Source: a virus
DNA: 36,341 nt
Strand: one strand, 5' to 3'
Virus record (IMG/VR): IMGVR_UViG_3300049259_000073
Location: 1-36,341 of that record
The notes beneath the pieces are model-generated. The model made no database searches. It was not told the DNA's origin and saw nothing but the letters and a program-made list of their open reading frames with translations. Position numbers and translations under genes: made by a program. Of this stretch, positions 13,153 through 20,495 are shown piece after piece. How positions within the stretch are numbered: position 1 is the first letter of the stretch; every line of letters begins with the position of its first letter.

Positions 13153-15056
13153 TGGCCAACGACGTCACTACGAATCGTTGGTGGGATGAGACGTCGCTGC
13201 TCGGCGGCGAGACGAAGGCGCGCGCCCTGGTCAACGTCTGCAAGGCCATCAGCATGAACCCCATCGTGGTGCGCGACCGCCAGTGTGACCTGCGCATGGC
13301 GCGGCTCTACGAGAACGACGCCAGCATCAGCAGCCTGTACCAATGGGGCGGCGCGACGGTGTCAGTCCGCCAGCCGGACGACGGCTACGGCGCCCAGCCC
13401 TGGAACGAACTGCGGGCCTGCGCCGAGGCAGCGGCTGCCCAGGTGGCTGGCAAGAAGCCACGCACCAAGTTCATCACCAGCGGCGGCGACTTCAAGGAGC
13501 GCGAGAAGGCCGACCTGCTGACGCAGTTCACCGACGCGATCCGCGCCGAGACTGGCCTCAGTGACATCGCCCAGGACGCCTTCGTTGACGCCGAGGTGTT
13601 CAAGTACGGCGTCGTCCAGTGCTATGCCGACCGCGACCGCGTGGCGTATCAGCGCGTGCTGGCCGGCGAAATTCTGGTGGACCCGTCGGAGGGCATGTTC
13701 GGCAAGCCGCGCAGCATCCACCGCCGCCGGCCGGGCGACAAGGACCTGGTTATCGCCCAGTTCGTCGACGGCAACGACAAGCTGACAAAGGCGCAGAAGG
13801 TCAAGCTCGAGAATCAGATCGACAAGGCGCGGGCCATCGAGGGCAGCCGGGGAACGGCGGCGTCTCGCATGATCTGGGTCTACGAGGGTTGGCACCTGCC
13901 GACGCACGAGGGGGCCGACGACGGGCGCCATGTGCTGGCGGTGGACGGCGTCGACGACGCGCTGATTGACGACCCGCACAAGCGCCAGCGCTTCCCGCTG
14001 CTGTTCTTCCGGTGGTCCAAGGCGCTGACGGGGTTCGGCGGCAGGTCGCTGGCCGAGATCGCCAGCTACACGCAGCTCGAAATCCGCCGGTTGCTGGAGA
14101 AGATTGCGCGCGGCGAGCGGCTCATCTGCGTTCCGCACTTGGCGCTCAAGCGCGGCTCCAAGATTCAGAAGAACATCAACAACGACATCGGCTCTTACAT
14201 CGAGTACACCGACACCCCGCCGGGGTTCGTCGTGCCGGGCGCGTTCGCCCCCGAAGTGTACGCGCAGCTTGAGCGCCACTGCGTCAAGGTCTGGGAGTTG
14301 GCTGGCGTGTCAAAGACCTTCGGCACGGGCCAGAAGCCCGCCGGTGTTATCAGCGGCCCCGGACAGCGAGAGACGCAGGACATTGCGTCCGCCCGCTTCA
14401 CGCTGGTTCAGCAGCGCTGGGACCAATTCAACGTCGACCTTGACCGCGCCGGCATCGACTGTGCCGTTGACATCTACGGCGAGAAGAAGAGCTACGAAGT
14501 GTCGGCGAACGACACGAAGCTCCTGCGCAAAATCGACTGGAACCAGATCAAGCTGGACGAAAACCAGTACGTCATGCTGCCCTACCCCACGTCGCTGCTG
14601 CCGACCACGCCCGGAGCGAAGGTGGAGACGGCGAAGGACATGATGGCCAGTGGCCTGTGGGACCGAACGGAAGCCAAGCTGGCCCTGGGCGATCTCGACA
14701 TCAAGGGCGCGACGGACCTGGACCTGGGGCCGCGCCGCGACCTGGAGCGCATGCTCGACGGCATGCTGCGCGACGCGAAGTACGAGCCGCCTGAGCCGTG
14801 GATGGACATGGACCTGGCGCGCGCGTTGACGCAGAAATACCTGGGCATGGGCCGCGCCGATAAGGCGCCGCCGAAGAACCTCGACTTGCTGCACCGGTTC
14901 CTAGACGACCTGGGCGAGATGACCGCGCCCCCGCCGGCCGCACCGATCGTTCCCGGTGGCGTTGACCCAACGCTGGTGCAGGCGCAGACGGCGCTGGCCG
15001 GAGCGCGAGCGTCGGCCATCGGGCCGGGGCAGCCGGTCATGCCGATCGGGGGGTGA
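13152..15056 (+). CDS. portal protein (podovirus-type)
   Basis: A 634-residue protein lies directly after terminase and before scaffold and capsid, the expected place and size for a podovirus portal. It is mixed alpha/beta. A long central helix region (LAEIASYTQLEIRRLLEKIARGE-like) precedes the 'FGTGQKPAGVISGPGQRET' loop, which may be the tunnel-loop area. The C-terminus is Pro/Ala-rich. ATG 13152 (TGATG overlap) is preferred to the adjacent GTG 13149. The dodecameric portal is the DNA gate and tail attachment site. The assignment is by context and architecture, not by a diagnostic motif. Confidence 0.82.
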   Translation: MANDVTTNRWWDETSLLGGETKARALVNVCKAISMNPIVVRDRQCDLRMARLYENDASISSLYQWGGATVSVRQPDDGYGAQPWNELRACAEAAAAQVAGKKPRTKFITSGGDFKEREKADLLTQFTDAIRAETGLSDIAQDAFVDAEVFKYGVVQCYADRDRVAYQRVLAGEILVDPSEGMFGKPRSIHRRRPGDKDLVIAQFVDGNDKLTKAQKVKLENQIDKARAIEGSRGTAASRMIWVYEGWHLPTHEGADDGRHVLAVDGVDDALIDDPHKRQRFPLLFFRWSKALTGFGGRSLAEIASYTQLEIRRLLEKIARGERLICVPHLALKRGSKIQKNINNDIGSYIEYTDTPPGFVVPGAFAPEVYAQLERHCVKVWELAGVSKTFGTGQKPAGVISGPGQRETQDIASARFTLVQQRWDQFNVDLDRAGIDCAVDIYGEKKSYEVSANDTKLLRKIDWNQIKLDENQYVMLPYPTSLLPTTPGAKVETAKDMMASGLWDRTEAKLALGDLDIKGATDLDLGPRRDLERMLDGMLRDAKYEPPEPWMDMDLARALTQKYLGMGRADKAPPKNLDLLHRFLDDLGEMTAPPPAAPIVPGGVDPTLVQAQTALAGARASAIGPGQPVMPIGG

Positions 15057-15119
15057 TCGCGAACGGCATTCCCGAATCGAGGCCGAACGGATCGCTAGGG
15101 GTGAGCCCGCGCGCAAACG

Positions 15120-15133
15120 GTAATCAGGCGCGC
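15120..15133 (+). promoter_or_regulatory. GTAATC element, copy 3
   Basis: GTAATCAGGCGCGC lies at the 3' end of the 85-base gap after the portal gene. Its first base is 22 nt before ATG 15142 of the scaffold gene. The leader has no clear Shine-Dalgarno. The rest of the gap (15057-15119) holds no gene. Confidence 0.55.
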
Positions 15134-15141
15134 TCGGGTGC

Positions 15142-16170
15142 ATGGCTGATGAACCCACTGCGTCGCCCGACACTGCGCCCGTAACCGCCGCCGAAACGCC
15201 GGCCCCCGCTGCTGCGCCCGCCAAGGCTGCGCCGCCGCTGGACCGCGTTGCCGCGTTCCTGGCCAAGCAGGGCGAAGACGCGCCGGCTGAAGGCGACGAA
15301 GAGAAGACGCCGACGCCGGCCGAACTCGACGCCAAGGACGCAAAAGAGGGCGGCGACGCCGAGAAGCCGGCCGAAGATCCCGGCGAGAAGGTACCCGACC
15401 TGGCTGCCCAGCGCCGCTCGTTCGCCGCCCTGTCGCGGCAGCAGAAAGAGCTCAAGCGCCAAGAGGCCGCCCTGGGCGACGTGCGCACCAAGGCGCAGCA
15501 GTTTGACCAGCTCGGCGCCCAATGGGAGGCCGACCCGGTTGCCGTCATCGCGCAGCTGATGCGCATGCCCGGCCAGCGCGAGTTGGCGGTCAACAAGTTT
15601 CTCGAAGGCTACATCGCCCGCGGTGGCGCTGGTGGCCCGAAGGAGCCCGGCGACGCAGAGCGCATCGCGGCCCTGGAGAAGAGGCTTCAGGACGGCGAAC
15701 AGGCGCGCATGACCGCCGAGCGCGAGCGCGTGATCGAGGGCAACAAGTCCCAGATGCGCCAGATGGTTACCGCCGCCGGCGACCGCTTCGACCTGCTCAA
15801 CGCCTATGGCCTGCACGATCAGGTGTGGGACAACATGGTCGCGTACTACGCCGCCAACCAGGCCGAAATCGAGGCCCGCGGCATCTCGCTGGACCCGTTG
15901 CAGTTCGCCGAGAAGATCGAAAAGGAGCTGGAAGCCGAGGCCCAACGGGTCGCCGCTCGCTCGAAGAAGATTCAGTTTGGTCGCAGCACCCCGACCGATA
16001 AACAGGGCGCGCCCGCTGGCATTCCGAGAGTCGCAGCGCCAGCAGCGACGGCAAGAACACTGACCAACAGTCAAGTGTCGACCGGGCCAGCGCCGAAAGT
16101 AAACGGCGCACCGAGAGAGACACTGGAGCAGCGCCAAGCGCGCGTGCGCCGGGAAATGAATCTCTCGTAA
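15142..16170 (+). CDS. scaffolding-like protein
   Basis: A 342-residue protein lies between portal and capsid. The Ala/Pro/Glu-rich disordered N-terminus (about 1-95) is followed by charged helices and coiled coil (AAQRRSFAALSRQQKELKRQ, then AERIAALEKRLQDGEQARM). A conserved-looking helical segment (NAYGLHDQVWDNMVAYYAAN) precedes a basic C-terminus (ETLEQRQARVRREMNLS). High charge, low aromatic content, a basic C-terminal helix and position are typical of podovirus scaffolds, which template procapsid assembly and exit during maturation. Confidence 0.8.
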   Translation: MADEPTASPDTAPVTAAETPAPAAAPAKAAPPLDRVAAFLAKQGEDAPAEGDEEKTPTPAELDAKDAKEGGDAEKPAEDPGEKVPDLAAQRRSFAALSRQQKELKRQEAALGDVRTKAQQFDQLGAQWEADPVAVIAQLMRMPGQRELAVNKFLEGYIARGGAGGPKEPGDAERIAALEKRLQDGEQARMTAERERVIEGNKSQMRQMVTAAGDRFDLLNAYGLHDQVWDNMVAYYAANQAEIEARGISLDPLQFAEKIEKELEAEAQRVAARSKKIQFGRSTPTDKQGAPAGIPRVAAPAATARTLTNSQVSTGPAPKVNGAPRETLEQRQARVRREMNLS

Positions 16171-16197
16171 GTCCGCGTCGGCCAGCAAGGGGCCGTC

Positions 16198-17451
16198 ATG
16201 GCAACTGGAACGAATCTCTCGACCGCGTCCGACTATCTGAAGATCACCTACGACCCCGACATGGTGCTGAACACCATCTCGGCGGAAGAGGACAAGCTCC
16301 TGGGCCTCGTCAAACGCGACGAGACCGGCAGCGGCAACACCATCAACTTCACGATGCTCATCGGCGATGCCCCCGGCACGTCCGCTGACTTCCTCACCGC
16401 GCAGGCCACCGGACAGTCGAAGTCGTCTGTGCCGGCGCAATTCGCCGTCCCGTTCACCGATGTGTACTCCATCGGCAGCGTGGCCGGCACCATCATCCGC
16501 CGCTCTCGCAACAACAAGGGCGCGTGGATCGAGGCGCTGGACAACGAAGTGCAGTCGCTGCTCCGCGGCGCTGTCTTCAACCAGGGTGTTCACTTCGTCG
16601 GCGACGGCTTTGGCGCCCGTGGCCAGGTCTCCTCTCCCGGTGCTTCGCAGACGCTGACCCTGGTCGTTCCCAGCGACGTCTACAAGTACCAGGTCGGCAT
16701 GACCTTGCAGGCGTCGTCCAGCAACGCCGGTGCAGTTCTTCGCTCGGGCGGCCCCGCCGTCCTGGTGATCGACGGCATCGACGAGGACGCTGGAACCCTG
16801 CACGTCACGCAGAACGTGACCACGGGCATCACGGACATCGTCAACAACGACTTCCTGTTCGTGAAGGGCGACCGGCAGAACTCTGCCACCCCCGTGCGAC
16901 AGGTGATGGCGGGGTTGCTGGCCTGGCTGCCGACGGTGAAACCGTCCGGTGGTGAGTCCTTCATGGGCAAGGACCGCTCGCTGAACAGCCGCATGTACGG
17001 CCGAATCGTCGACGGCACGGTCGGTCCGCTGCAACAGAACCTGATCAAGGCGGCGCAAAAGCTCGTCTCGTTCAGCGGCGGGAAAGACCTGATCATCGTC
17101 CTTTCCCCGATGAACCACGCGTCTCTGGCCATCGCGCTCCAGACGCAGGTTCGTTACACCGAGTTGAAGGGGCGTGCCGAGACCGGGTTCCGCGAGATGA
17201 CTGTCAACGTCAGCGGCACCGACGTGCCGATCATGGCGTCGCGGTTCATCAACGACAAGGTGGCCTTCGTCCTGTCGATGAACACCTGGAAGATCGTCAG
17301 CTGCGGCCCGTCGCCGACGCTGAACGACTACGGCACCGGTGAGGTGCTCGTGAACATGACCAGTGACGACGGCATCGAGATCCGCGTCGTCTGCACCGAG
17401 AACGCGATCTGCAAGAAGCCGAGCGCGAACGCCGTGGTCAACCTGCCGTAA
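16198..17451 (+). CDS. major capsid protein
   Basis: A 417-residue protein directly follows the scaffold, with AAGGGG seven bases before the ATG. Composition is balanced and beta-rich, with the long N-terminal region typical of coat proteins. The segments KLLGLVKRDETGSGNTINF, SIGSVAGTIIRRSRNNKGA and DLIIVLSPMNHASLAIA, and the late VAFVLSMNTWKIVSCG hairpin, suit an HK97-fold podovirus coat, but I cannot name the subfamily. Gene order (portal, scaffold, coat, adaptors) supports it. A strong stem-loop follows, which could help raise its expression. Confidence 0.88.
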   Translation: MATGTNLSTASDYLKITYDPDMVLNTISAEEDKLLGLVKRDETGSGNTINFTMLIGDAPGTSADFLTAQATGQSKSSVPAQFAVPFTDVYSIGSVAGTIIRRSRNNKGAWIEALDNEVQSLLRGAVFNQGVHFVGDGFGARGQVSSPGASQTLTLVVPSDVYKYQVGMTLQASSSNAGAVLRSGGPAVLVIDGIDEDAGTLHVTQNVTTGITDIVNNDFLFVKGDRQNSATPVRQVMAGLLAWLPTVKPSGGESFMGKDRSLNSRMYGRIVDGTVGPLQQNLIKAAQKLVSFSGGKDLIIVLSPMNHASLAIALQTQVRYTELKGRAETGFREMTVNVSGTDVPIMASRFINDKVAFVLSMNTWKIVSCGPSPTLNDYGTGEVLVNMTSDDGIEIRVVCTENAICKKPSANAVVNLP

Positions 17452-17460
17452 CCAATCTGT

Positions 17461-17494
17461 CTCAGCCGGGGCCAGAGCATCGGCCTCGGCTGAG
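17461..17494 (+). terminator. strong stem-loop after the capsid gene
   Basis: CTCAGCCGGGGCC and GGCCTCGGCTGAG can pair over 13 positions with one mismatch around the 8-base loop AGAGCATC. It starts nine bases after the capsid stop. No T-run follows, so full intrinsic termination is doubtful. A partial terminator or an RNA stabiliser/processing site that sets the capsid-to-downstream ratio fits better. Confidence 0.5.
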
Positions 17495-17517
17495 CAGTCC
17501 AACAAAGGACACTTTCA

Positions 17518-17907
17518 ATGGCAAACACAGATTGGCTGATGTATCAGGACGGCGCTTTCTCGCGGTCACAGTCCCGCGTCTACCATGGGTCGTTCACCAT
17601 CGGCGCCGCCGGTGCGGTGTCGGCCCAGGACATCCCCGGCGTCACTGTCGCGAAAGCGGCGGCGGCTGGGCAGTACACGCTGACCGCCAACAAGGCGTAC
17701 GCGAAGCTGAACGGTCATGCGCAGATGGTCGGCCCGGCGGTGGCAACGCCGTTCCCGACGACCACCGGCTCTGACCCGCAATGGCGCGGGCCGGCGCTGA
17801 CGACCCAGGTGCTGACGTTGCAGTTCAAGCGCACGGACACCCAGGCCGACGCTGACGCCGCATCGGGGACGCTCTGCTTCGTCACCATGATCGGATCGGA
17901 CGGGTAA
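17518..17907 (+). CDS. capsid decoration-like protein (129 aa)
   Basis: A 129-residue beta-rich protein starts at an ATG nine bases after AAAGGA. Short alternating strands rich in Thr, Ala and Gly (SRVYHGSFTIGAAGAVSAQD, TLTANKAYAKLNGHAQMVG) and the position right after the major capsid gene suggest a head decoration or head-stabilising protein. No specific family is recognised. Confidence 0.65.
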   Translation: MANTDWLMYQDGAFSRSQSRVYHGSFTIGAAGAVSAQDIPGVTVAKAAAAGQYTLTANKAYAKLNGHAQMVGPAVATPFPTTTGSDPQWRGPALTTQVLTLQFKRTDTQADADAASGTLCFVTMIGSDG

Positions 17908-17911
17908 GACG

Positions 17912-18181
17912 ATGCACAAGGGGTTCAAGATCAGCATCGTCGACAAGATGCCGCCCCCGTCTGACCTGGGCAGCTCCAGGCGGCGCGGGGGCAGCTACGG
18001 CGACGACAGCGAGGGGGGCGACGATCCGGATGCTGGTGACGACCAGGCCGAGCGCGACGCGCCCGACCGGGACGCCAAGATCAGCGCCGTGGCGGACTTC
18101 TTCTCGATGGGGAAGAAGGGCGACAATGAAGGTGCTCTCAGCGCCCTCGAAGACCTGATGGACATGTGCTCGCGAGGGTGA
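17912..18181 (+). CDS. acidic hypothetical structural-region protein (89 aa)
   Basis: The first 58 residues of this 89-residue protein are disordered and rich in Asp, Gly and Arg (SSRRRGGSYGDDSEGGDDPD). The last 30 residues form a helix pair (ISAVADFFSMGKKGDNEGAL, then SALEDLMDMC). It starts four bases after the previous stop. No family is recognised; it may be an assembly factor or a virion linker. Confidence 0.65.
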   Translation: MHKGFKISIVDKMPPPSDLGSSRRRGGSYGDDSEGGDDPDAGDDQAERDAPDRDAKISAVADFFSMGKKGDNEGALSALEDLMDMCSRG

Positions 18182-18184
18182 GCC

Positions 18185-18880
18185 GTGTCCACAGGAACCA
18201 GTCTCATCGCCGGGGCGGCCGAGCTGGCCGACCTCGGCGGTTATACAGCCGGAGGAGGCAACAACTTCCTCGGCAACTCGATTTGGCGCGTCTGGGTGCA
18301 GGAGGCCACTGAGGAACTGTACCAGCTGATCCTCGCCCAGGGCGGCGAAGAGATGCTGGCCATTCCGCAGAGCTTCACCATCACGTCGGGCAACAGCGTC
18401 GCGCTGGCGAAGACAGAGACCGGCGACGGTCCTGCCAACGCGGCCTTCCGTCAGCTGATCGCTCTCACGCGCGACCCCGGCACGCCGCAGCGGCGCACCG
18501 TCCACCCGTTCGAATTCGCCGAGCGTGATTCGCAGTGGATGGAGCCGCGTTATCGACTGATGGGGCACACGCTGTTCATCGAGCCCGAAGAGCAGGCGGT
18601 GGGCACCTACCAGCTGACCTATCTGGGCGGCCCCACGAACTGGCTCGTAATCGGCGACGACGGCGACCCGCTGTCTCCTCCCGGCCTGGAGCCGTGGAAA
18701 GAGTTCATCATGATCAGCGCCGCGATCAAGGCGCTGGCCACGAACGAGAAGACTTCGACGGCCGAGCTGGAGGCGCGGCTGGCGGCCATTGTCGAGGAGA
18801 TCGAGACGCACGCCGGGTCGATGGACCGCGGCGAACCGGGCGGCGTCACCGACGCCAGCGATGACGGGACCTGGTACTGA
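18185..18880 (+). CDS. head-to-tail adaptor, paralog 1
   Basis: A 231-residue protein starts at GTG 18185. The N-terminal helical half (IWRVWVQEATEELYQLILAQ) is followed by a beta-rich part (RDPGTPQRRTVHPFEF, then YRLMGHTLFIEPEEQAVGTY) and a C-terminal helix pair. Placement after the capsid block and this fold suit a gp4-like tail-accessory or connector protein bridging portal and nozzle. It shares a clear pattern with the next gene. It ends in a one-base overlap with the next ATG. Confidence 0.72.
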   Translation: MSTGTSLIAGAAELADLGGYTAGGGNNFLGNSIWRVWVQEATEELYQLILAQGGEEMLAIPQSFTITSGNSVALAKTETGDGPANAAFRQLIALTRDPGTPQRRTVHPFEFAERDSQWMEPRYRLMGHTLFIEPEEQAVGTYQLTYLGGPTNWLVIGDDGDPLSPPGLEPWKEFIMISAAIKALATNEKTSTAELEARLAAIVEEIETHAGSMDRGEPGGVTDASDDGTWY

Positions 18881-19524
18881 TGCTGTTCAGCGACCTCATC
18901 GCGAACGCCCAGCAGCTGGCCAACATGGTCAACAACAGCTTCGTCGACCCGCTGGCCTGGCTCAACTGGAGCGACCTCGCTCAGCAGGAGCTGTATCGCA
19001 CGGTGGTCAGCGCTTACAAGGACCACTGGTACGCGACGTCCGACGTCGTGGTGGTCAATGTGACCGCCACCGCCACCATGCCCGGCCTGCCCGGCGCCAA
19101 GCTGCTGGGCGTGAGCAAGGACCCCGGCACGCCGCTGCGCCAGACCATCCGCCGGTTCGAGCAGGGCAACCGCGACGGGCGCAGTGTGGTGATCAAGTAC
19201 CGGCCCCAGGGCACCACCATCCAGTTCGAGCCGATCGAAAACTGCGCCGGGAATTACCGGCTCTACTACCAGTCGCCGCCGGCGGCGCCGGTCAACCCCG
19301 GCTCGACGTTCGACCCGGTGCTCGAGCAGTGGGACGAATACGTCTCGGTGGCGATGGCCATGAAGGCGCTGACCAAGGCAGAGAAGCCCCTGGCGGGCCT
19401 GGACGTGCGCCTGAAGCTGCTCAAGGCCGCCGTGGTGCAGATGGCCACCATCCGCGACGTCTCGCAGCCTGGGCGCGTTGCCGACGTCGACGACAAGCCC
19501 GCGCGCCGTCTGTGGCGCCGGTGA
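18880..19524 (+). CDS. head-to-tail adaptor, paralog 2
   Basis: This 214-residue protein shows the same layout as the previous gene: N-terminal helices (WLNWSDLAQQELYRTVVSAY), then KDPGTPLRQTIRRFEQGNRDG and TIQFEPIENCAGNYRLYYQS, then a helix pair. The shared skeleton '-K/R-DPGTP-x-R-x-T-x-x-x-F-E ... F-I/E-P-E ... G-x-Y-x-L-x-Y' shows tandem paralogs. One copy may bind the portal and the other the nozzle (inference). It ends in GTGA. Confidence 0.72.
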   Translation: MLFSDLIANAQQLANMVNNSFVDPLAWLNWSDLAQQELYRTVVSAYKDHWYATSDVVVVNVTATATMPGLPGAKLLGVSKDPGTPLRQTIRRFEQGNRDGRSVVIKYRPQGTTIQFEPIENCAGNYRLYYQSPPAAPVNPGSTFDPVLEQWDEYVSVAMAMKALTKAEKPLAGLDVRLKLLKAAVVQMATIRDVSQPGRVADVDDKPARRLWRR

Positions 19525-19892
19525 TCAGCTACCCGCGCACCGGCGACGAAGCCACCGACCGGGCCCTGGACGCCATCGCGGCCCAGGCGTCAGCGCTGCC
19601 TGGCGCGGCCGGCGTAATTTCCGGGTCGTTCACCTTCACGCCCGCGGTCGTCCCCGCCACCAGCTCAGCTACCTACACGGTTGCGGCCGCAAGTGGCGAC
19701 GTGGCCGTGGTCGGCCTGCGCCCCGGTCAGCCGGTGTACGTGACGTGGCCGAGCGCGCCGCCGCCGGGGGTCATGCTCGACTGCTGGTGCGACGCCGCCG
19801 ACACGCTCAAGGTGCGGTTCTCCAACTTCACCGGCGCGGCCCTCACGCCGCCGGCCGGGGCGTACGCCTTCTACGGGACGCCCAGGAAGTAG
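19521..19892 (+). CDS. beta-rich neck/tail protein (123 aa)
   Basis: A 123-residue product starts at GTG 19521 in a GTGA overlap. A short helical start (DEATDRALDAIAAQAS) is followed by about 90 residues of beta sandwich-like sequence (SGSFTFTPAVVPATSSATYT, VYVTWPSAPPPGVMLD, FSNFTGAALTPPAGAY). It resembles small neck or tail-accessory proteins with Ig-like folds. No family is recognised. A leftward gene begins its stop eight bases further on. Confidence 0.7.
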   Translation: MISYPRTGDEATDRALDAIAAQASALPGAAGVISGSFTFTPAVVPATSSATYTVAAASGDVAVVGLRPGQPVYVTWPSAPPPGVMLDCWCDAADTLKVRFSNFTGAALTPPAGAYAFYGTPRK

Positions 19893-19899
19893 GCGAACG

Positions 19900-20418
19900 C
19901 TACGGCGACGGATGGACGCGCGCCCATTCGGCGCGGTCGGCATCGTCGAGGGCCGGGGCGGTCGATCCGCTGTACCAAAACATCAGCGCGTTTTCGTCGG
20001 TCACATGCTGAAGGCCGAAGACGTGACCAAGCTCGTGGGCGGCGACGTGCTCAAGCAGCGTGACGTCAGTCAGGCACGCGCCCCAGAGCACGACTTCACC
20101 GTCCGGGGTTCCGCGGCCAACGACCGGAACTTCCGCCTGCGGGCCGACCGGGCAGGCCTGGGGCCAATTGGTGAACCGAACCTGCGCGGCGCCCTGGCGA
20201 ATGGTGCAATCCACGCCGTAGTCGGCCCAGACGGAGCAGGCGCGCGCGATCGCGTCAGCGGGCAGGCCGTCGGCGACTGAAATCCCAGACGGCAGAGCGG
20301 CCGGCGTCACGGCTTCTGCCGGCGCGACGACCTGGGACGGCGTGCCCGACGGGCCCGCTTCGTCCTCAGTGCCACCGCACCCCACCAGCAACAGCGCCGC
20401 CACCAGTAACGTCCTCAT
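19900..20418 (-). CDS. lipoprotein metzincin metalloprotease (probable moron)
   Basis: A 172-residue protein on the minus strand has a signal peptide with lipobox LVGC (C14), giving a lipidated N-terminus. A Thr/Pro/Ala linker (17-45) and a small protease domain follow. The zinc motif HELGHVFGLQH (128-138) is a full HExxHxxGxxH and is followed by a Met-turn candidate (NALMFWY, M146), both marks of metzincins such as matrixin-like M10 enzymes. It should be exported and anchored in an envelope membrane of the host. It sits antisense inside the virion operon, a typical lysogenic-conversion placement. ATG 20418 is chosen because it puts the hydrophobic segment at the N-terminus. Confidence 0.88.
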   Translation of the reverse strand: MRTLLVAALLLVGCGGTEDEAGPSGTPSQVVAPAEAVTPAALPSGISVADGLPADAIARACSVWADYGVDCTIRQGAAQVRFTNWPQACPVGPQAEVPVVGRGTPDGEVVLWGACLTDVTLLEHVAAHELGHVFGLQHVTDENALMFWYSGSTAPALDDADRAEWARVHPSP

Positions 20419-20429
20419 GTCCGCAGTCT

Positions 20430-20463
20430 GCGCCCAGGGGCCACCAGGCCGCAAGCTGGGCGC
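20430..20463. promoter_or_regulatory. inverted repeat in the divergent region
   Basis: GCGCCCAG and CTGGGCGC pair perfectly over 8 bp with 18 bases between. They lie in the 77-base gap between the leftward lipoprotein start (20418) and the rightward tail gene (20496). The gap must hold the lipoprotein promoter. The repeat could be an operator or a leader hairpin for that gene. Confidence 0.4.
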
Positions 20464-20474
20464 CCGTTCAGGTC

Positions 20475-20495
20475 GTAATCGCCCGCGCCTTGGCG
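20475..20495 (+). promoter_or_regulatory. GTAATC element, copy 5 (GCCC variant)
   Basis: Identical over 21 bases to 12893-12913. The first base is 21 nt before ATG 20496. It follows the antisense lipoprotein gene, so rightward expression must resume or pass through here. There is no Shine-Dalgarno in the usual window. Confidence 0.55.
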
